A stretch of DNA of 64,000 bases from Dichomitus squalens LYAD-421 SS1. Taxonomy: Eukaryota > Basidiomycota > Agaricomycetes > Polyporales > Polyporaceae. The stretch lies in contig NW_006766884.1 in assembly GCF_000275845.1 (NCBI RefSeq), positions 671,674-735,673 on the forward strand, given 5' to 3'. Below, piece after piece: positions 45,101 to 55,639 of this stretch. Both the position numbers and the translations under genes were made by a program. The number at the start of each line of letters is the position of its first letter. Position 1 is the stretch's first letter. The notes below the pieces were generated by a model that made no database searches, was not told where the DNA came from, and worked only from the letters and a program-made list of their open reading frames with translations.

Positions 45101-47409
45101 GCTCAATGAGTATGCCGCGCTCGGTGCGGACATCACGGCTATCACATTCGACGAGGACTACCAGCAATTGGTATGTTCGATTGACGCCGCTCCTGTCTCG
45201 TATTACTCATGTGTATACAGGTGCCCAGAGAGAAGCTGCTCACAGCCATGGAACGTGTCCTCGTCGATGTCGTCAACAAAGTGGGCGTGGATATCAACCG
45301 CGCCGTTACGGATTCGTACTATCAACATCTTCTCCAGTTTGTCGCCGGTCTCGGTCCTCGGAAAGCTCAGGTGTTAGTCAAGAAGATTGCCTCCATGGTA
45401 GGCACTCTTGTAGACACGGTGTCTTACGCTTTCTGACGTCACACTGCACTATGTTGCAGGGCGGCAACCTGATCAACCGCGGTCAATTTGTCAAGAACGG
45501 TCTTCTGACCACGAAAATATTCTTGAATGCTTCGGCCTTCCTCCGTATTGTCCAGGACTCGGAACCGAAGCCCGCAAAGAACCGCCATGGGGAGGAGATC
45601 GATGTACCCGACCCCTTGGACAGTACACGAGTTCATCCCGAGGACTACGAGCTTGGTCGCAAGATGGCCACCGATGCACTCGAATTGGACGAGGAGGATA
45701 TCCACGACGAGCACCCATCACATGTCGTCTCTGTCATCATGCAGGATGACGACAACGAGAAGAAGCTTGATGAGCTGAATCTCGACGACTTCGCCGTCAA
45801 CATGTATCGGACTAACCAAGATAAGAAGCGGCACACCTTGAACGTCATCCGCGAAGAGCTGCTCCGACCTTACGGGGAGAAACGCAGGGGCTTCGTTCTC
45901 CCCACCAATTGGGAGGTCGTCACAATGCTCACGGGAGAGACGCCACGTACGCTACGCACAGGTCTCATTGTGTCCGTACAGGCCGTACGAGTCAAGGATA
46001 ACTTCGTCATCGTCCGCCTCGACTCTGGTATCGAGGGGACTATCAACAAGCGTTACCTCACCGAACTCGGCCTCCCTCCTCCTAGTGTCGTCAAGCAGGG
46101 GCAGACGCTCTCTGGTGTCGTCATGGAGGTCAAGCTGGATATACCTGCGGATCAAGTGACCGTCGAGCTCTCCGCTCTCGAGGCGGATGTCAGCGGTGGT
46201 GACAGTCAGTTCCGTCGCGTCAAACAAGATGATGCATGGAACCATCATCAGTACGAAAAAGACAGCGAGATGCAAGCTCGCAAGAAGCGGGCCGAAGTGG
46301 ATCGAACCCGGCGGGTCATCAAGCATCCTAACTTCCATAACTTCAACTCGCAACAGGCGGAGCAGTACCTCGAGAAGCAGCAGCGTGGTGATGTAGTGAT
46401 CCGGCCGTCGTCGAAAGGTGCCAACCACCTCGCCGTAACATGGAAGGTGGATGACAAGCTCTACCAGCACCTCGGTATGTCAACTCCGAATTGCTTACTT
46501 CAGGGCCACTAACAAGCAGACTGGTAGATGTCGTCGAGCTCAACGCCGATCCGACCGGTCAAACCGTGGGCTCCAAGCTCATTGTTGATGGCACACACCA
46601 ATTCTCTGATCTGGATGAGTTGATCGTCAACCATGTCCAAGCGATGGCGAGGAAGGTCGAGGAGCTCATGATGCACGAAAAGTTCAAACCTGGGACGGAA
46701 GATGACTTGCGTACATATCCCTATTCCGCTAAGCCTGCTTCTAGCTGACACCGGAATGTAGATCTATTCCTGAGGAACTTCGTCGCCGCGAACCCCTCGA
46801 AGAGTGCATATGGCTTCACGCTCAATCGTAAGCGGCCCGGGCACTTCAACCTGTGTTACTTGGCAAACAAAAACTCAACTGTGCAGACATGGGTAAGTCC
46901 GAGTTGATCATCGCACGATCAACGACACTGACTTTCACTAGCCCGTGCGAGTAACGCCCGCGGCATACTATCTTTTCGACACGCCCGCTGCGGGTGTACC
47001 GGAGCTCTGTGACGCCTTCAAAGTCAGGCAGAAGTCAATGTCGCTGAGCAGTCTTGCCGGTGCATCTGGTGGGAAGACACCCTTTGGCGCTCGTACTCCC
47101 GGCAGGACACCTGCACCAGGACACGCCACCCCTGGGCATATGTCCGTACGCCAGGTTGGTCGGACACCCAATCCTTATGGCGCCCCTGGCGGCCCTCCTG
47201 GCGCAGCGATTCCTGCCGGTGGCTTCACTCCTGCGTTCGGCGGCTACCCTGCAGGCCAGCAGTACGGCGCCGGGTTCCAGACACCCGGATATCAGCAAAC
47301 TAGTGTGTCTGGCTTTGGCCAACCTCCTCCACCAGGCTCTGGCGCCACCGGAATGCATCCTGCACGCGCTGCCATGATCCAGGGCAATGGCTGGCCAGCA
47401 CCATACTGA
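42103..47409 (+). CDS. SPT6: Transcription elongation factor SPT6
   Basis: A large nuclear histone chaperone that travels with RNA polymerase II. The first 200 residues are dominated by Asp/Glu runs, then KRRKRRKKRHH. The Spt6 core includes FEPSEIKARMLTEDDDLIRA, YLFVQEFEVPYIWMHKRDYI and DLWRVYTVGQKYRSLLERRA. A YqgF-like domain (KGDPHKDTISIVFLDEAGRL), a HhH segment (FVAGLGPRKAQVLVKKI) and an S1 domain (VSVQAVRVKDNFVIVRLDSG) follow. The tandem SH2 region is marked by VIRPSSKGANHLAVTWKVDD. The C terminus is Gly/Pro-rich with TPxG elements (GARTPGRTPAPGHATPGHMS). About ten exons with small introns were seen, for example 42375-42437 and 43033-43087. The stop TGA is at 47407-47409. Confidence 0.93.
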
Positions 47410-48185
47410 TTGTTACAGCCTAGATATTCGCACATCAGCTACTCTCATCGGGACAGTCGTCTTGTATCCTCATCCCCTATATATTATCATCGCGCATGTT
47501 GCTTGCTGTAATACAGTGTATTCTATTCCCAGTTTATATCCAACGAGATCACATCATCTGAAGCGCTGAAGTGAATTTGGATCCCAGGTAGTTACTTCCT
47601 GTAGTCTCTGTGCTTGACCTGCATCTGTACCACTAGAGTTCTTGCGGGGCACAGCGCGAAAAGCGTACAGAAAAGTGTGATCTGCGTGCCAACGGCCGTT
47701 TGTGTTGTCGGAAGGGTCCTCTCCTATCGAGACGTGCTTGCACACGCGGAGGTCAGAACAAAGCCATGGCGCTCGACTGCAAGAACGCTCTCTCGGACCT
47801 TGGGAGAAGCGAGATCGCGAGGGTTAGCTCCGGTACTGCGCATTAGGCGCGGAGCTTTGTGGTGTCTTTGAAGAGCTGTTCATCTTTGCCCAAGGATAGA
47901 GCAGTCTTCCAGGATGTTCTCTAGTGAGTTGAATTGATGCGAATAAGGGCGGTTGCGTATTGAACACGTTGGAGGAGGTTGGGTAACACGGGTTCTCGCG
48001 ATGAGATTCAGCAACCACCTGTTCTCAAGACTAGCAACGGGTTAGAATATGATGATGAATGCTGTCGGAGGTACCATCCCGGACCTACTGCATGAACAAC
48101 GACAATCTAAACGACAACCGGGTAAACCGCACATTAGAAGGCTAGACAAACTTTGAAACCTCACCGCTTTTCTCAGGGTAAGAGC
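47410..48185. other. Convergent intergenic region
   Basis: The 776 bp between the SPT6 stop and the stop of the leftward JmjC gene hold both 3' ends. AT-rich stretches at 47470-47560 are consistent with termination. Short frames on both strands show no family signature. Confidence 0.45.
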
Positions 48186-49518
48186 TTATACAGTGGATGC
48201 TCCATAATTCAGCAAGCCGCCAATATCCGCAAGGACCTCATCCATTCCTGGGATCAAGCTGCCTTCTAGCTGGGGACGGATCGCGAAATCTTCGTAGCAG
48301 TTTCGTATTCGCGTCGCCATGTAGTCGAGCGAGGGCATCAGTTCAGAGGGCGTCCGAGCCCAAAGGCATCCGTCCACAGGACATGGCCAATCCATAGCAA
48401 GAGACAGCGCATGCCGGATCATTTTCCAGAACGTGAGCCAACTAAGCGCAGTGAGTATGGCGACATGAGCAACTCGGAATCATGCCACGTACTTCCACCC
48501 AGCGTCCTTCTCTACAAGATCTTGTACGATCGCAATCCATTCCTTTCTCCAACTGGAGCTCAAATCTCCGGAGCTATTAGCGTCGCCTTGCGAAAGAAGC
48601 TCTTTGACGTCCTCGAGTGCATGCTCGACCTCCGTGACTTTGGCGCACATAGAGTCGTAGAGCGAGGGAAGGTTTACGGAGTTGCACCAGTTGTGGTTGA
48701 TCGAAATGCACGCCGTCAGGTTTTCAACTTGATGATACCATCCGCTGGGACTGCCAGAAAGGGAATAAGAACAAGGGGTAGCTGCTTTGTTGAATGAGAT
48801 GCACTCACACGAATATCGTCTCCCCGGGGCCTTGCTCGATGACGATTGGACGCGCCTGTTCAAACAATGGATACAGCGCCAAGTCCACATCGCGAACATC
48901 ATACGCGGTCTCCATATGCTCCTCGCCGCCCTTGCGGAAGAGAAGGGGTGTCTGGTCCGCAGGGAAGAGCCACCATCGTTTCCACCCGCAGACGTTCGTC
49001 GACCACGAGTACGACGTATACACGTCGCGATGCAGCGGAGTAAACGTCCCAGAAGCGCCGACGTACACGAAGCGGAAGTCGTCTTCCGTGCACGCAGAGT
49101 AGTACGCGTTCATCCAGTCATCGCGGAAGATGTCTGGGGTCGTGTAGAATGGCCGATCCGGCTGTGCTCTGGTGGTATCCGCAGCTATAACGCGGGCCAG
49201 ATGCCAGTCTTTGACGTAGAGGGTCTCTCCCTTATCTTCTTGCCACAGGGAGACGACATCGCGGAATAGCATCTGTTCGCGTTGCTGGTCACTGAAGTTA
49301 CGGGTGGAGCAATCGGCCACTGTAACTTCATAGTGGCCGTATGCAGTCTTGAGGTAGTCCGAGTTGATGCTGCCCTCGTCTGTGACCCAGTGCTTGAGGG
49401 CTGGCCAAGAAGAAACAAGGGATGGTCCGATGATGACTGGATTGTTCGGTATAAGATACGACTCGAGAAACTCCGCATAAGAGGGTGTCCTATCGAGCTT
49501 CGGGCATTGACACTCCAT
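48186..49518 (-). CDS. JmjC-domain 2-oxoglutarate oxygenase, JMJD4-like
   Basis: The product starts MECQCPKLDRTPSYAEFLES at 49518, with NPVIIGPSLVSSWPALKHWV near the N terminus. The metal-binding H-x-D lies in FTPLHRDVYTSYSWSTNVCG, followed by WKRWWLFP. The distal His is in PSGWYHQVENLTACISINHN, after an intron near 48765-48805. This SYSWS..GxKRW..F plus SGWYHQVxNL..SINHNW pattern is characteristic of JMJD4, the lysyl hydroxylase of translation release factor eRF1. A C-terminal helical part follows, and the protein ends LNYGASTV at 48186. Roughly four exons are needed. Confidence 0.82.
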
Positions 49519-49850
49519 GCACCCCCTGTGATGGCTTAATCGTCAGCCCTCTCGTTATGGATAGGAAGACGTCTGGACACATCACCGGTTTGGCATGATT
49601 GTTAGCAGATAGTGAAGTGCGAGGCGTTGAGTTGAAGAAGGCGATAGCTTCAGATCCTAACAATCGCAAACACCCATTTGGAGACTAGGGCGCTTGTCGG
49701 GTCCTTCGCCCGTGACGTCAGTCTCGTTACTTGCCGCTCGGGGCCGCTGCAGGCACTGCCAGAGCCACTGGCAGTAGCCCAATACACACAATTCTTCGCT
49801 GCGGTCTCGTAAGGTCCCTGCCTCATCCCATCGCACTGACTATTCAGGCC

Positions 49851-50662
49851 ATGCCCTCTGTAGACATCGAACTAGACGACTTCTCCCATAGTAGGGCGCA
49901 GCTCGAAGACACCACAACTCTGGAGCCACTTCCAAACCCAAACTCGCACAAAGACGACGGGGTAGTTTCTAGCTGGGCATGGACGTCGGCAATCATGTGA
50001 GCGTGTTCTATCTTGAATGTTCCCTGTACTGAACAGCCACGACACGCAAGATTACTGCTTGCGGCAGCTCCTCTCATACTCTACCCCAAGCTACTTCTAT
50101 TCCTCTCGGAAACAGGGCTAGAGCGAAGGGTCTCACTAACCCCCTTGGAGTCTTTCCTGGCGTGGAATACTGGGATCGTGCTGATAGTCCTTGCGGTGGC
50201 CCTCGTCTTCAATGTAAAGGCTTCTCAATATCACCGCAAATGTTTACTGACCGCGAGTCTCCAGATCCACCCAGGACATGAGATCCTGAACCCGAAGAGG
50301 TCCGGCCCGCCAGACCATCCCTTGTTGGAGCCCATGACATCCGCGTGCCTGCTCATCTCCTTCCTCTCATACAACACATCTTCGGTCAGTTCTCTAGGCT
50401 TCCTCGTGTGCCTGGGTTCCGGTACAATAGGGCTCTGGGGCCTGTGGGCGGTGAGTGTACTGACTCGGATATGTTCCTGCTCAATCGCATGCGCGAATGC
50501 TCATTGTTCTGTGCTTCATTGCAGATACTCTTCGCCGGCTCTTCGTACATCTCGCGCAAGACAGGCGCAGACAAGAGGACGTCTCGTTTCATCTTCGGAA
50601 ACAAGGCGGCAGCGTCGTCGAAAAAGAAGGAGTGGAAGAAGGAGCAAGCTAGACGTTCTTGA
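49851..50662 (+). CDS. Hypothetical small multi-pass membrane protein
   Basis: Starts [20 protein letters not shown]. After an acidic N terminus of about 45 residues come hydrophobic helices ([67 protein letters not shown]). The C-terminal tail is very basic ([20 protein letters not shown]). Four exons are joined near 49995/50051, 50214/50264 and 50450/50525; the second uses an AAG acceptor so that the frame continues IILLLAAAP. The layout, four helices with a lysine-rich end, suggests an ER or mitochondrial membrane protein. I do not recognise the family. Confidence 0.65.
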
Positions 50663-50967
50663 TTTGTCCCGCTTACTGGTATACTATCCGCTTTGACGAT
50701 CACTTGTAGCATGCTATCCTGTAGTACTATGTAGTCACGTATGCGTCATCCCTTCTGACATGCTGGCAGAAGATGTTGAATGTTTGAGGTTTGTCTTGCA
50801 TGGAGTGTGTCGCGTCTTCACTTGGGCAAGGTATTGCAGAGCTGCCGGGCGAGGCTGAGGGGGAAGCGGGCCGGTTGCCGGATTGCATCATCGTCGTATG
50901 CGGTCGACTGCAACGGGACCTGCGTTCTACACATGACTCTCGCCGACTCCTCTTACTCCCAACCACC

Positions 50968-52710
50968 ATGCCTCAAAACGGCGAGACAGCCCCCCTTCTT
51001 GGAGGTATCCCTAACCTCGCCCGCAATGCCGTTGCTCAGGACGAGGCCGCCCGCGCTCGTCGCGCAGCAACTGTCCGGGCAGTGACCTATTCAATACTCA
51101 CGACTGTGTTCGTAGTCGCTCTCGCGGGTTTGTTGCTCTTCTGGGACAAGCTATCGGGTGTGGTGGGACGGTTGCCGAAGGACCCGCACAAGGCTGCGCT
51201 GTTGATCTTGGATAGCGCTCCTGTTATCGTGAGTCATGAGCTACTCGCATGACCGCTCGCGTATGCTGAGGCAGACTGGAAGGACGGTCATATAGGTCAG
51301 CCGAGATGTACGAGCAGGGTTGCCGCAAGCTCCTCAATTCAATATTTGTAGATTTGCCAATTCTGGTCCGGACTGCATACTCGAACAACGTGTCTGCCAT
51401 TGACCTAAGCAAGTCGTTCGAGGGCCACGTCGACATCCCCCGTTTGAGGGAGGGAAAGGTCGGAGGCTTCTTCTGGTCCGTATACGCCGACTGCCCTTCA
51501 GTAGAGGAGCAAAGCGACGACTTCATCAAGCCCACAAACCGCGTGCGGTGGGTAGTCGTTGTGTAGTACGCGCAAATATGTACTGACAGATTCTAACATC
51601 TAGCGATACATTGGAGCAGATTGATATCGCAAAGCTACTCATCAATAAGTACTCAGACGTACGTCTTCCATCACTCCTCGACCCATGTCGGCGACGTACC
51701 CAATAAGGGCACGTTTGCAGACTTTTGCGTGGACTCTAAGCGCAAAGGAGATTAAGGCCGCCATTAGTCGCGGCCAAATTGCATCTCTCCTTGGAATAGA
51801 GGGGTACGTTTGCGCACGCAGTATTGAGATGCCCACTCACATCCATGTTTTCACCTTCGATACAGTGGGCACCAGCTCGGCAATTCTATCGCAACACTTC
51901 GCCAATATTATGACTTGGGGGTCCGCTACGTGACGCTCACGCATATGTGCCACAACGCCTTCGCCGACTCCTGCGGCATATTCGTTGGCATTGAGCCCTT
52001 ACATGGCGGCCTGAGCCCTCTCGGGCGCTCGCTCATCGAAGAGATGAACCGTATCGGAATGCTCGTTGATTTGAGCCATACCTCGGATGACACCGCTAAG
52101 CAAGCCCTCAAGCACACGAAGGCTCCTGTCATCTGGAGCCACTCGTCGGCGCGCGCTGTACACATTGTGCCGCGGAATGTGCCCGATGATGTGCTTGAGC
52201 TGATTGGAACGGGCCCGAACAAGACGGATGCAGTTGTCATGGTCAATTTCGCGCCGTATTTCGTCGCCCCGTCTGGAGAGGCGGATGTAAAGTGGGTCGC
52301 CGACCATGTCGATCATATCGCGAAGGTGGCTGGCAAGGAACAGTATGTTTTACCTTCATTCTGAGACATGTATGGACATCACATATCTAACTCGGCTTGA
52401 CAGTGTTGGTCTTGGAAGTGATTTTGATGGTATCGGTGAAGTACCCATCGGCCTCGAGGATGTCTCCAAGTATCCGGCACTTGTGAGTGCTTCACTCTTT
52501 GGTGTTGCTCTGCCAGTGCCCGCCGCTGATGTCTGCGCTGTGTAGGTTGCTGAGCTGTACAAGCGGGGATGGAACGCGTTCGAACTCGCCGGTCTCACCG
52601 GAGGAAACCTCCTTCGCGTTTTGGAGGGCGCGGAACGTGTTGCCGCTGATCTACAGAAGAACGGTGCGCAACCGGTCACAGCGATATATGAGAAGAGGAA
52701 AGATCTTTGA
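50968..52710 (+). CDS. Membrane dipeptidase (peptidase family M19)
   Basis: The first exon ([13 protein letters not shown]..) contains one transmembrane helix ([17 protein letters not shown]), so the enzyme is a type II membrane protein. The zinc-binding start of the barrel is restored by splicing: [14 protein letters not shown], with introns at about 51230-51274 and 51288-51350. Family motifs continue with [80 protein letters not shown] and [18 protein letters not shown]19 enzymes cleave dipeptides, including cysteinyl-glycine and D-amino-acid-containing substrates. The first acceptor (AAG) is chosen because it restores DGHIDLP. The stop is at 52708-52710. Confidence 0.88.
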
Positions 52711-53160
52711 GGATGGTTTAGTATGAGAAAATCGAGCACGTGGTTCTGAACGGTGTGTCTTGAATATCTATTACTGTACCTCAATTGCCGTCACATGTAT
52801 GCGTTTCTCTAGCAAGGTCATTCACTAGGTTTGCTGTGGTGGATCAACTCGGGGTGCGAAGGGCATGTCAGCCTGGCGCGACGAAGACACACGCTCCCGA
52901 CACTGTGCTGGAAGTGAACATGAGGAGGACTCATGTCGACTGGTTGCCTGCGTAGCTTACAAGCTCAGCATAGGGTGAGGGTAGAGTATGGAATCAGTCT
53001 CCGCAGAGTACATATGGTCCTGAAGGGTGCGTCGCCTTTGCATAAGCTCGCGCTGGTTTCCCCGCTGGTTCCGTGAGGTACGTAGCACGCACTCACTAGT
53101 GTCGCGCTAGAACTAGCCTCTACGCCGAGACAATATTCATCGCAGCGTCCACAGTAACAG
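52711..53160. other. Intergenic region without recognisable gene
   Basis: The 450 bp between the dipeptidase stop and the next forward gene presumably hold a terminator and promoter. No motif or structured element was recognised. Confidence 0.45.
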
Positions 53161-55341
53161 ATGTTAGCCACCAAGTCTCCGATCTGGAGCGCTTGGCTCT
53201 TTCTCTTACGGGTCTGTGAAACGGCGGCGCAGGGCGCTAGCCCCGACGCGCGGTCCCTCGCCGCGGCCGTACAGAATATCAACGGAGCGAGTTCTATTCT
53301 CTCCCTGCTCCCTGTCCTGACGGGAAAGACGCAGAATGTCAAGGCGGTGGCAGCGCGTACGTTTCCGGGTTCGCTTTCCATCCTCGGCGTAGGGGCCGGT
53401 CGGGTTCTCTCGAAGCTGCAGGTTGGGCTGATGTTGCTCAGCACCGACCTCTATCGCAACGTCGTCTGCGATATGTCTGCCCCCCATCAGGAATACGTGA
53501 ACGCCTTCTCGCCTTCGCTGGTCCATGTCCCCACGGGTACCCCGGAGCGCCACGCCTCCAATCTCATTATCAACCACAATCTAACAGAAGACTACATGGT
53601 CGAGGCGTGGTTCCAGACCCAGGGCCTCCCAGCGAAGGTCGAGCTCAGCCAGCGCAACACACGACGAACCTTCTGCGGGCTGGTAGCCTATCTCTTCATG
53701 TATGCGCTCGAGACGTTTCTAGCGGTGCAGAACGCGGCCACCGGCACGGCAGCCCCCCTCGTCGTTTTACAGGTCGTCAGCGGGCTCCTATGGATGCTAG
53801 CCGTCTGCCTCCTGCAGGCAGTCCGCGGGCAGGGGACGCGGTTCATTTACCTGAATCGGATGGTGACTACGGATTACCGCTGCTTCCAGGTCGCGGTCTC
53901 CGGGAAGCACGTCCACAGCGTCGTGCTTAGCACGCAGCTGGACAACATCCGCGAGTACAACCTTTTTGATTCCAAGTACGAGAGCAGGCGCTTGAAGCTG
54001 GTGGGTGCAGTCACGGTGCTGAGTGGGATCATCGACATCTTCGCGACGTTTCTCATCGTTGGCCTCAGTGCTTGGGCCTACGGTTGGTTAGCTTTGCAGG
54101 TGCTCATCATCGCTTTGAAGGTGGTCTTCAGCCTGGAGCCGATCCGGAGGATCCCCATCGTGGACGTGCAACCTTTGGTCGGCGACACACCAGGGGATAC
54201 ACCTCCAGTTCTTGCCTCGTTCTCTCCGGACCCCCTCCGCAAGACGCGTCTTCCGATCATCGTGCAGTCTGCTCCGGAGTTCTCTTTTAGGGAAGTATGC
54301 ATCTACCGGAATGTCATTGTCGAGACCGCGACGCAGCTCTGCTGGCAGTCACGTACACCGGGACTCTTCATTGGCCAGCCCTACTACATGCAGCGGCCAA
54401 AACTTCCGGAGAAGCAGACCATGAACTCCAGCGGTAGCGTGCCAACGCTAGTGGCCCCGATGCGCATGGCATCCCTGCGCGGGAAACAGGCTTCCGATCC
54501 CGAGAAGACGTTCATCTCGCCTATAGCCGGCCCCGTCTCCCCACCCTCGTCCTACAGGTGTGCCTCGCCCCCTGGATCCGTGTCTTCAAGATCTACCCGA
54601 TCCACGGTCATGGCTGGGGTGCAGGGAGGAAATGAGATCACAGAGCTCCCTCGTATCGTTGTCTCTACCGCTTCCTCGCCGGTGGTAGCGTTGCCTGATC
54701 ACCAGACAGCTCCTTTCGTCTCCCAGATACCGATATCGCCAGACGCACCCGCCGTGCCTCCCGGGATCCCGCTCGCTCGCTCGGTCTCTTCCCGAACCAG
54801 CATCGCGTCCCGCGCGCCGACCCCACCAGCGAAGTCTCCCGCCCGATCAGCCACTCTTCCTCTTCCATCTCGCCCCTTGATTCGCTCGCCATCTCCTCCA
54901 ATTCATAACCCTTCTCTCCGCGCTACCCCACCCCATCCACCTCGTCCGCCCAAACCCATTCAACCACCGCCTCCGGTGCCGACGATAGCTGGGGTGCCGA
55001 TTATAGCAGCCCCGAAGCCCAAGAGGGAACCATCCGCTCCTCTACCCCCTTCCCCAGAACCAGTACGCTACCTCGCGTTGAGAGACGGAAAGCTCACGCT
55101 GTCGGAGACGGAGCCTCCAAAAGAGCCGAACGACGCCCTACAGCGCGAGTTTCTCGCATGCCTCGCCGAAATCGTTCGCGCGAACAAGGTGCCTAGTGCT
55201 GAGTTCCTGCAGGCTGTCGAGACTGCTCGTGAAGGCCTCCGGAAAACCATGTCTGACACCTGGTACATGTTCGGCACTACTGACCTGTTGCGTTATATGC
55301 GCACTGCCTATCGCGACCTCATGTGGCGGAAATACATATGA
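53161..55341 (+). CDS. Large single-exon hypothetical membrane protein
   Basis: An uninterrupted 726-codon frame, unusual among intron-rich neighbours. A hydrophobic start (WSAWLFLLRVCETAAQG) may be a signal peptide. An alternative start at 53473 (MSAPHQEYVNAFSPSL) would remove it. Two hydrophobic blocks are clear: about residues 178-228 (GLVAYLFMYALETFLAV..VVLQVVSGLLWMLAVCLLQ) and 280-325 (LVGAVTVLSGIIDIFATFLI..). A Pro/Ser-rich disordered region of about 250 residues follows, then a C-terminal helical segment with LQREFLACLAEIVRANKVPS and DLLRYMRTAYRDLMWRKYI. No family is recognised. The reverse strand carries no comparable frame, so the gene is probably real. Confidence 0.65.
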   Translation: MLATKSPIWSAWLFLLRVCETAAQGASPDARSLAAAVQNINGASSILSLLPVLTGKTQNVKAVAARTFPGSLSILGVGAGRVLSKLQVGLMLLSTDLYRNVVCDMSAPHQEYVNAFSPSLVHVPTGTPERHASNLIINHNLTEDYMVEAWFQTQGLPAKVELSQRNTRRTFCGLVAYLFMYALETFLAVQNAATGTAAPLVVLQVVSGLLWMLAVCLLQAVRGQGTRFIYLNRMVTTDYRCFQVAVSGKHVHSVVLSTQLDNIREYNLFDSKYESRRLKLVGAVTVLSGIIDIFATFLIVGLSAWAYGWLALQVLIIALKVVFSLEPIRRIPIVDVQPLVGDTPGDTPPVLASFSPDPLRKTRLPIIVQSAPEFSFREVCIYRNVIVETATQLCWQSRTPGLFIGQPYYMQRPKLPEKQTMNSSGSVPTLVAPMRMASLRGKQASDPEKTFISPIAGPVSPPSSYRCASPPGSVSSRSTRSTVMAGVQGGNEITELPRIVVSTASSPVVALPDHQTAPFVSQIPISPDAPAVPPGIPLARSVSSRTSIASRAPTPPAKSPARSATLPLPSRPLIRSPSPPIHNPSLRATPPHPPRPPKPIQPPPPVPTIAGVPIIAAPKPKREPSAPLPPSPEPVRYLALRDGKLTLSETEPPKEPNDALQREFLACLAEIVRANKVPSAEFLQAVETAREGLRKTMSDTWYMFGTTDLLRYMRTAYRDLMWRKYI

Positions 55342-55639
55342 AATATGAACCACGTGCCCTTCGAAGGGCGTATTTGCTGATTCGGTAAGTCGCTATCGAA
55401 GGGCCTCACACGTTGCTCCCGCAGAGCTCATATCCCGAGGATATCCCTTGTACAGGCCTATGAAGCACGACTTCAAAGCTTCAACTTCCACCGCACATGC
55501 AGAGTTCGCGAGCATAACTTACGATCATGGTATGTCATGAGGGTTCTGCGCACGCTGGCGTGAGCACGATAGAGTGATTCAGGATCGTCCCAGTGGTAGT
55601 ACTTATACACCGTAATAACACACTATATACAATGTCTTA

